The position numbers and the translations under genes were made by a program. Shown in pieces: positions 1 through 11,900 of a stretch of 64,000 nt of DNA. Origin of the DNA: Siderastrea siderea (lineage: Eukaryota > Cnidaria > Anthozoa > Scleractinia > Rhizangiidae); contig OZ034969.1 in NCBI GenBank assembly GCA_964030785.1, positions 36,370,301 to 36,434,300 on the forward strand, given 5' to 3'. The notes under the pieces were generated by a model. The model did no database searches. It saw nothing but the letters and a program-made list of their open reading frames with translations, and was not told the origin of the DNA. Each line of letters begins with the position of its first letter. Positions within the stretch are counted from its first letter, which is position 1.

Positions 1-349
1 CGGATGTTTTAAGGCTAAATACCCGGCAGTCCGAAATTATCATAGGATCAATAGGATTTCGACGTTGATTTTGAATCCCTTGTTAAGTGTACAGAAACAG
101 AATACTCTGACCAAATTCTGTGCGTTTCTGACCGGCGGTTTAGCCACAAATAATGCAAAATGTCGCAAACATTGCGATTTTCAAGTACACATAAGCTCGG
201 AAAACTCGTCAACTACAAAACCAAAATACTTTTCAAAATCGCTTGGCAATTTTGAACAAATATCGAATCCTTTTATACTGTTAGTAAGCTTTTCCGTCGG
301 AATCCTTTGAAAATTTCGGACTGCCGGGTATTTAGTCTTGAAACATCCG
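1..349. mobile_element. Short inverted-repeat element (MITE-like)
   Basis: The first ~40 bases (CGGATGTTTTAAGGCTAAAT onward) are the reverse complement of the last ~40 bases ending CATCCG at 349, with only a few mismatches. No transposase is encoded; the 81-aa open frame inside has no recognisable features. The element starts at the window edge, so the left target-site duplication cannot be seen. A second partial copy of the terminal motif (ACCCGGGCTGCCGGGTAT) follows directly at about 351-368, suggesting an adjacent insertion or a terminal duplication. Confidence 0.8.
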
Positions 350-494
350 TACCCGGGCTGCCGGGTATCTAGACACTATCGGAAATAATTAACTTTTCAT
401 GGCCCACCGTAACAAAATAAAAGTACCGGATCCTGTAGTAAAAGATCTAACCAGCAAAACATAAAGACCAAATACGATAAAAAAAAACAATGCT

Positions 495-1900
495 GATTCA
501 ACGGTAACGAAACTGATTGTATATTTTAACCAATATTTTAAAAGGCACAGCCTTTCTTCTTCAGGGACTTACAGAGAACGACGCTAAGGGCAAAAACGTT
601 ACAATTTAAACTAAGGGTATACAATATGATACTAGAAAAACAACATATAACAGCTTATGTTACAACGTTTAAAAACTGGCGTGAAAACTAAAAACGTTAC
701 GATTTGAAATTTATATTTAAAGAAGCTAATATTACAACGTAAAAAACTGGCGTAAAAACTAAACACGTTACGATTTAAAATTTGAAAAATATATAACATA
801 AGCAGGTACGTGATACTATAATAACACGAGCGGATCCGTTCGGATAGTTCGCAGTTGTTAATTGAATTATGAAAATCAAATCTAAATAGCTTCGTGTCAG
901 GAAAACCTCACGAATAAGATCGTTCTAAAAGGCTAAACGAGAGAAAACACAAAACATTTTTGCAGCTAAATAACAAGGTTTTCAATAATCTATCTGGTGA
1001 TCATCACAGAACAAACATCATTTGGGAAGTTCAGAATAACGAGTAAATCGTCAGATCAGTGTCATAACCACGAATACATTCAACTGTGGGAACTACGAAA
1101 CTAAACTGACATGAACTACAGAAACCAAGAACTCTTCAATAACTGTCGATTCTGGAGAGTTCTATAACGGGAAAGAGTCAGGACTCTTCTGGAAATGATG
1201 CATGGAATATTTAATTTATTAAATACGCGCGTACGGGGAAAATCCTGACTGGCCGATAATTCCAAGCAACATACAGTATATAACAGCTCAAAGTAAACCG
1301 CATAAAACTCAAACTGAAAGCTGTAAATAAATTCCTTGAACTCTGTAAGATGTGGATGATTTTTTGATAGTTTATAACTTAAACCCGTACCAAATGCAAA
1401 CGTACACAATCGCCTTTCGTGGACTTCATCAATTATGACCAATTATCTCCCCCAGTCAACTTATGCATAAAAAGAGAATTGGCACTTGTAGATCAGACAA
1501 AGACTTCTTTACAATCTTTTCGACAACAACTAAACTTGACAACCAATTCTTTTCCTCGTCCAGCTGTTCCTAACCCGCTGGCGAAGGCCAACCTAAACTG
1601 AGGACCAGCGAGTCTTAACACGCACCTGAGAAAACTTTTCCTTCCGATTCCTTCCTGCGCTGTCTTTGCAAGTCAAAATCTACGATATTTTCAAGGATCC
1701 AAACACTCCAATTCTTCATCCATAGAGACTGCACAAAGCTTGGTTAAGAGCCCCTCAAAACTTAGCTATTACACTTCGAAGGATTCTACTGTGAATGGCT
1801 TTGTGGGCTTGTTGCCAAAAAGTTAACACACTAACACAACACGTCTATTTACGCCAGGACAGCCCCAATAGTTCTCAGTTGCTATGGCAACTGCGAACTA
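495..1900 (-). mobile_element. Probable 3' tail of Penelope-like element
   Basis: Read on the minus strand, this stretch follows the GIY-YIG coding remnant at 1990-2962. At about 530-575 it contains the 'CCTGAAGAAG...AAATATTGG' type signature that also follows the second Penelope-like element here (about 46705-46745). Two imperfect direct repeats of a ~45-base A-rich segment (GTTACAACGT...AACGTTACGATTT) lie at about 660-712 and 731-775. Open frames inside are short and unconvincing. The assignment to the element is inference from position and the shared signature. Confidence 0.5.
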
Positions 1901-1989
1901 ATTAGCTTAAGTGACAGGGATAACGTACAGGGTTAAACTCTAAATACGTTACAATTCGAAAATAGAAAGTGGAAAAAAAAATACCAAAA

Positions 1990-2962
1990 AAAAAACACGC
2001 TGAGGATGAAAAACTGGAAAAAGTGTATGTATCATCTCTCCTATTTAAGCCTAGAGGTTCCAAGGTTTGATCTCTATCGATGAGGTATGCCTCTCTAGCT
2101 TTTCGTACACTGTCGCAGTTAGATTTCATTAGTTCAAGAGGAATGAGTTGCATGTCATTAGCATTATGGTCGTTTGAAAGAAAATGTTCTGAGACTGCAG
2201 TACGTTTACAACTGTTAGTTTGTTTGTCAATTGGTCTACGATGTTCGTTGAAGTGGTCCTTAAGTCGTTGTTTGGTTTCTCCTATGTACACTACTGTTTG
2301 TGACAGCGATTGCATTGCACCATGTAAATAACGTTTTTCGACTTACAGTCAATGTGATGATGAATAGGTCTTGTTTCGCCCGTAGAATGAAATGTATAGC
2401 TATTGAGCCCGTCTGTTATATAGTTGCATGTCAAGCAGTTGTGTCCGCATCGAAACGAGCCACGGGATTGGTTACTTTGGTTAGGGTTACGAAGTTTGGC
2501 GCTAACTAATAAATTACTAAGATTGTTACAAAGGGCGGAAAGCAACGAGAGGAGTAGCATTGAAAACGTTGGCGCAGCGGGGAGATGAGGACAGGATGTT
2601 GAGGTGTTTGTGAATAATGCATGACACAGAATGAAGGGCTGCCTTATTTTCTCTTGATTATATGTGATAACCAGGGTTACCCGTTTGGGCTGGTTTGTTT
2701 GAGTAGTGTCTTTGGAATCGAGTGCTTCGGTACGCGTGATGTTGTGAACACGTCGTATTTCTCCGTCAAGGAAAGACAGGTTGTATCCCCGTTTGTTAAG
2801 ATACGCTTTTAGTTCAGTAGCGCGTTTTGTGAAAGTGTCGTCAGAAGAACAAATACGGCGGAGTCTAAGAGCTAAGCTGAATGGAATAGCTCTCTTAATA
2901 TGTTTAGGATAACAGCGTTGCCGGTTCCGCTTTTTTAAAAACTGGGTTTCCCGAAGTGACAA
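1990..2962 (-). pseudogene. Penelope-like retroelement ORF remnant (RT C-terminus + GIY-YIG endonuclease)
   Basis: Two overlapping minus-strand frames encode one broken protein. The first (2962 to 2291) begins with the post-RT region FSLALRLRRICSSDDTF and runs to the Cys-rich segment FRCGHNCLTCNY and then IYMVQCNRCHKQ. The second (2315 to about 2020) continues with YIGETKQRLKDHFNEHR, the second half of the GIY-YIG motif, and ends KAREAYLIDRDQTLEPLGLNRR. The frame changes at about 2291-2315, inside the nuclease motif, so the copy is inactive. The same module is intact at 45514-46479, which confirms the family. Penelope-like elements use such endonucleases for target-primed integration. The RT palm and fingers are missing, so the copy is 5' truncated. 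Confidence 0.85.
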
Positions 2963-3145
2963 AAAAAACTGTGTGATTTCAAAATGGGTGTAATAAAGTG
3001 GTAATTGAACTTCGTGTCGTGCAATTTTGGTCTGAAATCATACTTGTCATTTCAAATCGAACTCGCGCTGCGCACTCGTTCGATTTTGAAATCACGCGTA
3101 TGATTTCAGACCAAATTGCACTCCACTCAGTTTAATTACCATTAT
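2895..3145. repeat. Dispersed palindromic repeat R1, copy a
   Basis: The stretch contains an internal inverted repeat: TTGGTCTGAAATCATAC near 3030 pairs with GTATGATTTCAGACCAA near 3100, around a centre at about 3070. The flanks include AACAGCGTTGCCGGTTCCG and TGTGTGATTTCAAAATGGG. The same blocks occur in reverse complement at about 6018-6210, so this is a dispersed repeat, probably a non-autonomous DNA transposon. Confidence 0.7.
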
Positions 3146-3315
3146 TACTCTCATTAATGACCCATGATTATAGTTAATGGCACTGAAAATAAATCCGTTG
3201 TTTTCGTAATGATTTAAACAAAACAAATTTTAGAAACCTTCCGTAATTAAAACTTGGAATAATTCAAAACGTCTCAACCCCTACTGGATTCTATAAAATT
3301 AGATTTCTGCGTTGT

Positions 3316-3960
3316 GGGACTCAGTTCAGACGCCGTACTTCACATGAGCCGAATCGAATTCAATGAATTAAGCTCATGTGAAGTACAGCGTCTGGATCAC
3401 TTCGAAACGGCTGATTGAATTCAGATCGGCTCATTCGTTCTTCACGCCTGGCTCAGCCGGGAATAACGCGTACGGCCATGGACCGGCTTTGATTCAGATG
3501 CCGAACTTCGCATGAGCCGAATCAAATACATAATTTATGATAATGTATTTTTCTGGATACAACAGCGCCAGTGATTGGTTCAAACCTTATAGTGTGACCA
3601 GTCACGCATTAGCCTGCGAATTCCAACGGCGCAGCCAAATTCAAAGACGGGAAATGTTTACTTTTTAGATCGCCACAAAGCACTTATTAAATCCTCAACT
3701 AAATAATACAGGTCCGGGAAAATACAATTAAGTTTATAGAAAGAGTTTGTTAGACATTTAGGAATGAATTCGCAAACACTGAATATTGCTATTATAATGC
3801 CAAATAAAGTGTTGTATAATTACAACAGTATTTTACTAAGGCGAATTCAGTTTTGATCATGTAAAGTTTGGCATCAATTCAGCCGGGATTAATCAATTTG
3901 TTTCGGCCTGAATTCGAATTCGATTCGGCTCATGTGAAGTAGGGCATCTGAACCGGGCCT
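3316..3960. mobile_element. MITE-like element with ~50-bp terminal inverted repeats
   Basis: The left end (CAGTTCAGACGCCGTACTTC, then ACATGAGCCGAATCGAATTC) is the reverse complement of the right end at about 3905-3960 with few mismatches. The left end itself folds back: AGACGCCGTACTTCACATGAGC at 3329-3350 pairs with an inverted copy at about 3370-3393. A further direct copy of the terminal motif lies at about 3490-3523. This suggests nested or repeated insertions of one family. No coding capacity was seen. Confidence 0.75.
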
Positions 3961-4770
3961 AAGACTACGCTATTTATGTGAAACAAGCATCTGACTGTGG
4001 TAGAATTAAAACATTTCTTTAGTTCAATCTACTGAAAAAAGCATTCATTTCAAAACGATTCGCATTTCTCTCTCTTTTCTTTTTGCCCTCTCCTTTTTAC
4101 GTACATAACCGTCGTTTAATTAATCAGATGAACTTACTACTGTGGCACCTAAAGACACAGAGAAAACTGGCTGCAATGTAAAATTGCCATTAGCAGGTAG
4201 TGAAAAAATGGCCTGTTTCATAACATAGGTGTCATATCCGGACAGCTCACAACATTAGCTATTACACCGTCCTTGTGGAGCCAAAGGATATTACCTTCCT
4301 CCGCCACGATAACTACACATCAAAGTAAGTGTTAAAAAAAAGAAGAGGCTACAAATCAAATTAGAGTAGGCAAAGCCCTTTGGCCAAAAATAATAAGTTA
4401 CTGTAGAATCGTTACATCTCGTATACAAAGCATGCTAATATTTCATTTCTGAAGTTCATTTTTGAAAATTTTAGCTGTGAAGTCAAGGAAAAAAATTAAC
4501 CAAACAGTTCTCTGTTGCCATTTTCTATCCTTTAAATCATTTCACTGAAGCAACTTCGAGAAAACGTTTAAATACACATTTTAAAAACTCAATGTTGGAA
4601 GCAAGGCACAAGATTTTGTATGAGTTACCTTCTTCTACAGAACTGTAAAGATAGTGTACCAAATATGTGACCACTTAAAACTGGTTACCACAACTTTCTT
4701 AAACCATGTCGAAAATGCTTCTAAATAATCAATGATAGTAACAAATGTTGACTAATCTGAAAAAAATACA
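3961..4770. other. Non-coding stretch without recognised features
   Basis: AT-rich sequence with no convincing open frame, splice-flanked exon or structured repeat. It separates the MITE from the LINE remnant and is probably intron or intergenic DNA upstream of the first visible polycystin exon. Confidence 0.5.
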
Positions 4771-5560
4771 GCAATTGGTTGCCCATTTTTCAAACTGAAC
4801 CTCTTAAAGAGGAGTTCGTTCTTAAGGAGAGAAGTCCTTCTGGATTTGTATTTTAAGGTCATCCTGCCGGCAGTTCTTTATGGTCTTGTCGTCTGGGGCA
4901 GTTGTGTTAATGCAGCGCAACTAAATTCTTTGGAAGTGCTCCATTGTAGGGCGGCCAGAGTGATTTACAACTTGCCCCGCGATATGCCATCCGCTGAAGT
5001 CTACCAGTATACGAAATGGAGCACACTAAACTACTTATACAAACTCCGGATAATTAAACTATTTTACAGGGTGGTAAACGGTGAAGCACCAGCTGCATTG
5101 TCACACTTAGCGAAAAAAGCCAGGATTTCTTACAGCCTCAGAAGAAACAATAACATCGTGGTCCCTAGATTTAATTCATACTTTGTAAAAAATTCAATTG
5201 GACATAGGGGGGCCATCCTATGGAATGCTGTTCGTCGTATAATACAGGATCCCAATTTTCGGTTTTCTATCGAAAAGTGAAAAATGATAATTATATTAAG
5301 GAGCTTAATTTCAGTGCTCAGTCGGTTCAGTCGCTCCCTAGGCATTACAATGACTTTAAATGTTACTGATTGTTGTGTAATTAATTATTTTTAAAGTAGT
5401 TACAATCCAATTTAGTATATAAGTATTTAGTAGTAATTTAGAAATATATTAGTTTATTAGTATTTAGTCATATTTAGTTAATACACGACCCCACAAGCAT
5501 TGTGCTTTAACTTTCTATCGTGTTTAAATAAAGGTTATTCATTCATTCATTCATTCATTT
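4771..5560 (+). pseudogene. LINE (non-LTR retrotransposon) 3' end: RT C-terminal region
   Basis: The frame reads from about 4771 through RREVLLDLYFKVILPAVLYG and ends at 5280. This is the conserved region after the reverse-transcriptase palm in CR1/Jockey-type LINEs: the (K)VILPAV.YG..VWG motif, then ALEVLHCRAARVIY-like and LRIIKLFYRVVNG-like helices. The catalytic palm is absent, so the copy is 5' truncated as is usual for LINEs. The 3' untranslated region runs to a (ATTC)n tail at 5537-5559, the simple-repeat terminus common in this group. The ATG-less start (TTG) is not a real start. It is not part of the polycystin gene but sits just upstream of its first visible exon. Confidence 0.85.
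5537..5559 (+). repeat. (ATTC)n tail of the LINE
   Basis: About five and a half tandem ATTC units directly follow an AATAAAGG motif and mark the 3' end of the LINE fragment. Confidence 0.85.
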
Positions 5561-5710
5561 CCGTTCCAGACTACGAGACGAATTTTTGCGAAAGTTTGTA
5601 GCTAGAAAATTTAAGCGCGAATTAACCGTAGAAACATTACATTCCAATTCAACTATGGATTAGCTTGAGTGCCATAAAATTGATTGTCTTTTCATGTATT
5701 CATTTACTAG

Positions 5711-5970
5711 GCTCAGAATGCAAAATTGAACCGTCAGAAGGACAGAGCCTCATCACAATCTTCAACATCAACTGGTCTAGTTGGAACTCCTCTTACTCGT
5801 CTCCTCTAAGTTACGAGTTTTGGTATACACTTCAGGGCGGCTTACATGGCATACTATACAGTGGGAATATGAGCAACTTCCGTACAGTACTGATTCACGG
5901 CGTTTCTACCATAAGAATTTCAATCAAAGGAGTCAATGGAACAGCAACAGAAAGAAAACTGAATGTATCG
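5711..5970 (+). CDS. Polycystin-1-like exon 1 in window: end of REJ-type module
   Basis: The acceptor CATTTACTAG precedes 5711 and the donor GTAAGA follows 5970. The 260-nt exon enters in phase 1 and leaves in phase 0. It encodes CKIEPSEGQSLITIFNINW and then PLSYEFWY and IRISIKGVNGTATERKLNVS. This matches the C..P..G.al.T.F...W...PL.Yef.y repeat found in REJ modules of polycystin-1 proteins. It is an internal exon, not a gene start: the in-frame upstream 'start' at 5665 is TTG, with a stop before it. The preceding exon was not found between the LINE and this point. Confidence 0.75.
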
Positions 5971-8900
5971 GTAAGAATCCGAAACTAAATATTTTCATGT
6001 CTGTGCTAGACAATTAATGATGGTAATTGAACTAAGTGGCGCGCTCGTTCGATTTTGAAATCACGCGTATGATTTCAGACCAAAATTGCACGACACGAAG
6101 TTCAATTACCACTTTATTATACTCATTTTGAAATCACACAGTTTTTGCCAATATTATATTGATTTACCCGGTTTTTAAAAAAACGGAACCGGAAACGCTG
6201 TTACATAATTTATGCAAATGACAGCGTCATGTGACAAAACTCACTCGTGCGTAAACGAAAACAGTTTTTTGATGAGTTATTCAAAGTTGTCACGCGGCTG
6301 ACCGGATTTCTTCAGTTTGGCGACGAGCGTTTTTCTCATGCTGTGGTTCGTAATGATGTTCTTGTTAGTCATAAGGCAGGAAGCCATGGACTTCATAATG
6401 GTGCCGGTTGTATTTTGGCCCATTTGGATTTGTTTGGTCGTTTACCTCTCCCTTGCTGGCGCAGGGAAATCGCCTTCACGTTGAGTATTTCCTGTCAGAG
6501 AGTTGTGAAACTCCCTCGACTATACGATGCTCACTGGATAAACGTTTTCCTTTAAATATCTCTCAGTGGAACTCTACATGATTTTCAGGGATTCTGGCTC
6601 GTAATCATCTCCATCCGTTTTCTTAACTTCTGCATAAAACTTGCTCAGGACCTTGTCGAGTTCTTCGGGCGCCATCGTTTCAAATTGAAACGTTGATTTC
6701 AAGATGGCGGGAGGAGCACCACAATTTAAAAACATTCATCTACTGTTTGTCGAGCGGGAAGTATTTTTGTTTACTGCAACAGACTTGAGCTTTTCGATAT
6801 CTTCGTTTAAAACTACAGGAAATCTTGAAACGTCTGCTACTTCGTCTCGTTGGTTTGTTCTTGTTGTTGTTTTGGTTTTGATTCCGGTGAACTCGAGACA
6901 GTTCGGACTTGCAGCAATATTTAGGGAAAAGTCGGCGAACATTTTACTAAAACTGACATCAACAGTTGGAAAACCATCTGCCAGTAATTGTTCAGCCGCA
7001 AGGAGATCATTGTCGTCGTTTAAAAACTGTAAGTAGTTGAATTTATCCCTTTTTATCTGGAAAAGGGGGAATTTGGGCAACAGATATTGCAAAATTTCCC
7101 TGCAAAATGACTTTTTTTGCCCTATATTTTTCTGCAATCTGATTGGCTAGTGCAGGGAAGCCATGAAATTTGATTGGTTAGTATTATTTCATTTTCATTT
7201 TGATTGGCTAAAAAAGAGGATGCGATTTAGAGCAAAAGTAGTGCGATTCGTGATTAAATCGCACTGTTGAAAGCCAATCAGATCGCAAGGATCACCAGTG
7301 ATTTCAAAATGGCTGTAATAAATGTGGAGAGCGTTTCCTCCCACTGGCATTTTGTTGGCCTTTTAAGTCTAATATTTCTGTAGCAGTTTGCATATTGACC
7401 TCTGAACTCAAAGGTTAGCAGTTCAAGTAGCAAGGGAAAGTGACATATACATGGGCACTCCCGTTGAACATTTCATACTTTAAATAATTCTCGTGATGGT
7501 TCCAACTAGTGAAGTAAAGCAGAAACCCAAGACAAGGAAGGTTCCTCTGTTTGTTTGTTTGTTTTGCTTTCTTTTTCACACCAGTTTCGACGCTTTTATC
7601 ATGTTTACACTCTGTTTCCACTTTTACTACACGAGTGTAACCCAGGCTTATAGACGCTGCTGATATAACATTAGAGCGAGTAATTATTTACCTAACTATC
7701 TGTGTTTTTAATACATCACATATTTTCCGTCTGATTGGTAAAAAAAATGCGTCACGTGACACAAATTATACGTCCCTATTTAAAGGGAGGGGTTCACGGT
7801 CGGGCGCATGTGTAAGTTGTTATACTAATTGAATTCTATTGTTTTTAAATCAGTTGGAAGCAAGAAGACAACTCGTGCATTTGTCCAGAATAAATCCTTC
7901 GGGTTGACGAATAAATTCGATAGTGAAAGCTAATTTCCGAATTTTCGATGTTAATCGGTTGAAATCTTACACAAAAGTTTATCAGCTGCCTTTCTGCTTG
8001 TGTAAATTTGAATTTGTTTACAAGTGAAGTTTTTTTTAACCGAAAACTGAAAAAAGTGAAAAAGGTACTTTAGTGCATCGACTCGGAACACACAAACGGA
8101 ATTCTGCTGAAGAATCTCACCTCTATCTAACATAACGTTTTCGCGACTGACTGTGAAATTTTCAAAGGTAAATTTTCCGCAAGAGTAATATATTCGCTTC
8201 TGATTGTTTCATAAACAATGGAACTGACTGCGATAACGACATAGCTTGCACATGTGCCAAACCGTGAAACCGTGAAACTGTGAAACCATCTCTGTGAATA
8301 TCAAATGATATCCCCCAGTTTTCAAAACTTAAGTTTACAAAAAGGTTTGTTTGTGTAATATTTTAAAAGGTGCACGGCGTTCAGCAAAAATGTTTGGAGG
8401 ACAAATACCCTTATTTGCCTTTAAACATATGCAGGAATATTTGTCATTGGACATAATCTGCTCATCAAAGCTCAAGTTTTCTTCGAGCTTCGTTCTTGGA
8501 AAATCTGTTCCCTTCTCCGAATAAACACTATCTTCAGTTTGCATACGTATATGCAATTGAAGGGCTCCGTGGGGAAACGGCGTGAATGACAACTTGGTCT
8601 TGAAATTTCTCCAAATTAGCTTTTTGGCTCACAGACTTTTTATCGTGTTAATACTTAGTTCTACATTTAGTTTGTATTCAAAGATTAATTTGAACAATAA
8701 GCTTGTTACTTTTCCCTGAAAACCTGAGCAACTGAAACGAAGCATGAGTTAACTGATTTTAGCTGAAACAAAAAATATCAACCAAGAACTGGCCAGGCCC
8801 TTTTGTTTTAGTTAATGATTTTTTGGGATAAATAGTAAGAATCCTTGAATTCTGAGTTGATGTACCGAGAAGTTTGCAGCTTATTATTGATAAATCTTTA

Positions 8901-11900
8901 TCTTATTATAAGTACATGTTGGACCATACAACTGAATTGGTCCAGAGGCGCCCAACTTAAAATTGGCTAACCTCAGCATGTGATCCCCGTCATGAGATTT
9001 AACCAAATTAACAAGCCCATGAAGCACCTTTTCCACTATCGAGGTTACCCGATTTATAAAACACATAACAATGCCTGCCTGAATTGTCAACTAAGGACAT
9101 TTACACTAAACGTTGTGACGGTTGTCCCTTACTGGGAAAAGATTGTTTACTGGTACCCAGATTCGATACAAGATACATGAAGAACTCGCTCACATATTGA
9201 GGTTCTATCCTATGGATAGCCTGAGAAAACAGCCGACGTCTCGCGAGGTCGCCACTTGAGCCCTCGCAAAACGAGGTCTGAGTAACGAGCGCAGAAATTC
9301 CATACTGATGACGCGTCACTAGCCAGATCTAGGTAGTGCTTCTGATTTGTTTAAACGAAATTCCATCGCTTTTCAACCAATCAGAAGCACTACCTAGATC
9401 TGGGTAGTGACGCGTCATCAGTATGGAATTTCTGCGCTCGTTACTCAGACCTCGTTTTGCGAGGGTTCAAGTAGCGACCTCGCGAAATATCGGCTGTTAG
9501 TTTCAATGAATATGGAGTTCCACATTTGCTCCACAGTTTCTTAATATGTAGATACAGCCTGTATTTATACATATACCAGTTTTATTATCAGGCAAGTAAG
9601 TTGCAATATTAGACTAGTAGCATTTTTAACTTTACGTTCACTTATTATTATATTATTACAATTTATTTTGTAGACAACCCACAGGCTTTTTAGCTTTAAC
9701 ATTCATCTAGTAAAAAAGGCTATCTATCTATTTATAGCTGTCACATATATTGAACTTTTCTTTTCCTTAAGATAAATTCATTGCACATTTATTTGCATTA
9801 TTTAGGTTCATCGCTCTTCACTACAAACGTGTAAGGAATGGCTTGATGAATTAAAGAAGTACAATAGGAGTGGAAAAGTGAGGACAGCAGTCCTAGTTGC
9901 ACTAGACATTTTGTCCTCTAACGGGGAAAACCTGAAGAGATGCCATGAGGTAGGTATTACTAAGCGCTTATAAACTGAATTCAAGATGATAACTGTATAA
10001 CTAAGGGGATTGCCCATAAAAATGGCCATTAGAATGGTTCTACTTATTTGTAAGGTTGAATAGTACGTAATGTCAAACTGAGTTTTTCATGAAACATTCA
10101 AGGTGCAGGTGTTTTTTACTTATGCTGCAGATAGTAGACTATCTTGTTGATTTAACGTCCAGCCTGCGGATGGGAACCACCAGCGATATTCTTTCAACTT
10201 CATTGGTTATTGGATCCTTTGTGGATTGGTCGGATGGTGATGTTAGAGTGAGTGTTTCTAAAATTTGTCACCAAGGTTGTGACATAACCTCAGCGACTAT
10301 TCTCCATTTTTTCAAAGCATCTTTCGGGTTGTAATGACAAAGGAGAAAGCAGGTGACAGAGCTCATTTTTGCCTTAGATGTATTTCCTTGCATTGCTCCT
10401 TTATTTAGGCCACTTGTGCCTATATGGGTAAAGTGGATGTGCGCATAAGGGTACCCAGCAAAGAAAACATTATTTGAGTAAAATAATAAGTATGCCAATT
10501 CATTGTTATGAAGTTCATCCAAACGTCTTGGTACCATTGTAGTTCGGTGTTTTTCGAGACAAAACATTTATTTATGACCTCTATTCACTTTTGTACATGT
10601 TGCCATCATTATCCACCTTTCTCAATGACCACTATCCGACCACACATTTTACACTACAACATCGAATAGTAGTAACAGAAGCTCTTTCGTTTCCTTTCTT
10701 GTTTTTGTTTTCTTTTGTTTTGTTTTGTTTTTTTGTAAAATAATTCGTTCATCTCTCTTTCAGTTGGATAAAGCCCTGAAGAAAATAGTGGTAAATGCCA
10801 GAGAAAAATTGAGAATTTTGGGAGCAGTCCATGATTTGAGCTTGTCCCTGTTAATGGAAAACCTCGTGTTAACCATCGGTAAAGCCATGAAGACAAGTTC
10901 ACATAAAGCAAATTTTACAAATCAAGAAACTGCTTTTCAGGAAAAGGTATTTGACATATTGAGTATAACATATTGTTTAATTTTGTTTTTCAATTTGTCT
11001 GTAATATCTCACCCACACCAAGCCTTAGCAGGCTGAAAACCTATTACGTTACCGGACTTCAACATCGGTTTAGGCACGCACGTTGCTCCCTGGAATGTAC
11101 TGACTTCAACGTGGTTTTTTAACCCAAGGATTTTACGACCTTCTAACTTGAGCCAATGTTGTATTTCCCTAAAGAACTCAATAGGTTTAAGATGCATTCT
11201 TTTTGTCAGGTAAAGCTGAAAATGGCTGTCAAGGTATTGACGAAACTCGCACCATGTGACTAGTAGGTTTATTGAAGAACGGTCCTTTCTAATTCTCTCA
11301 AAAAATGCACAATAACTGTGTAAGATATAGTATTCAAATTTATAATGTGCTCATCACCCTTATGTTCAAAGTAATAAAAAAACCTGTGCCCTCAGTACAT
11401 CAGCGATTTATTTGTAACTGATAAGAAAACGCACAAATAAAATTGAAGTTAAAGAAAACTGTAAATATTCCAAACACTGACTTATGGCAAGCATTCTATG
11501 AGGTACCTGGATCAGATACACTTGAGGCAAAATGGGATAAACTTGGAGGAATTTATTATCACTTGAAGCGTTCAGACGAGGTTTTGGGAAGTTTTAGGTT
11601 AATAATTTAGCTAGCAATATGATACAAAAACGATTTTTTTCATGTAGTCCTGACGCAGACGTTTACATTACTGTGCTATGGGTGGGGAGGAGAAACTCTT
11701 GTAAAATTCATTCTTATTTATAGTTTTTGTTTGTTTACGATTCAGTATCCCAGTGTAACAGACATAGACTTTTACACTTGAATTAAGTTATTATTGCTGC
11801 AAATCAACAATTACGATCACATACAATTCTATTGAAATACTATTAACTGGGATAAACTCATACCCATTACATTTTCATGTGGTTGTAGTTTTATTGTAGT

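Noticed and set aside
5665..5988. The 107-aa frame beginning MSAIKLIVFSCIHLLGSEC looks like a secreted protein with a signal peptide.
   Set aside because: The first codon is TTG and an in-frame stop lies just upstream. The hydrophobic part is intron sequence before the acceptor CATTTACTAG; only 5711-5970 is exon.
9300..9330. CTGATGA core of a hammerhead ribozyme near 9303, considered because Penelope-like and related elements can carry ribozymes.
   Set aside because: No GAAA segment or cleavage triplet with the right stems follows, and the site is part of a MITE palindrome.
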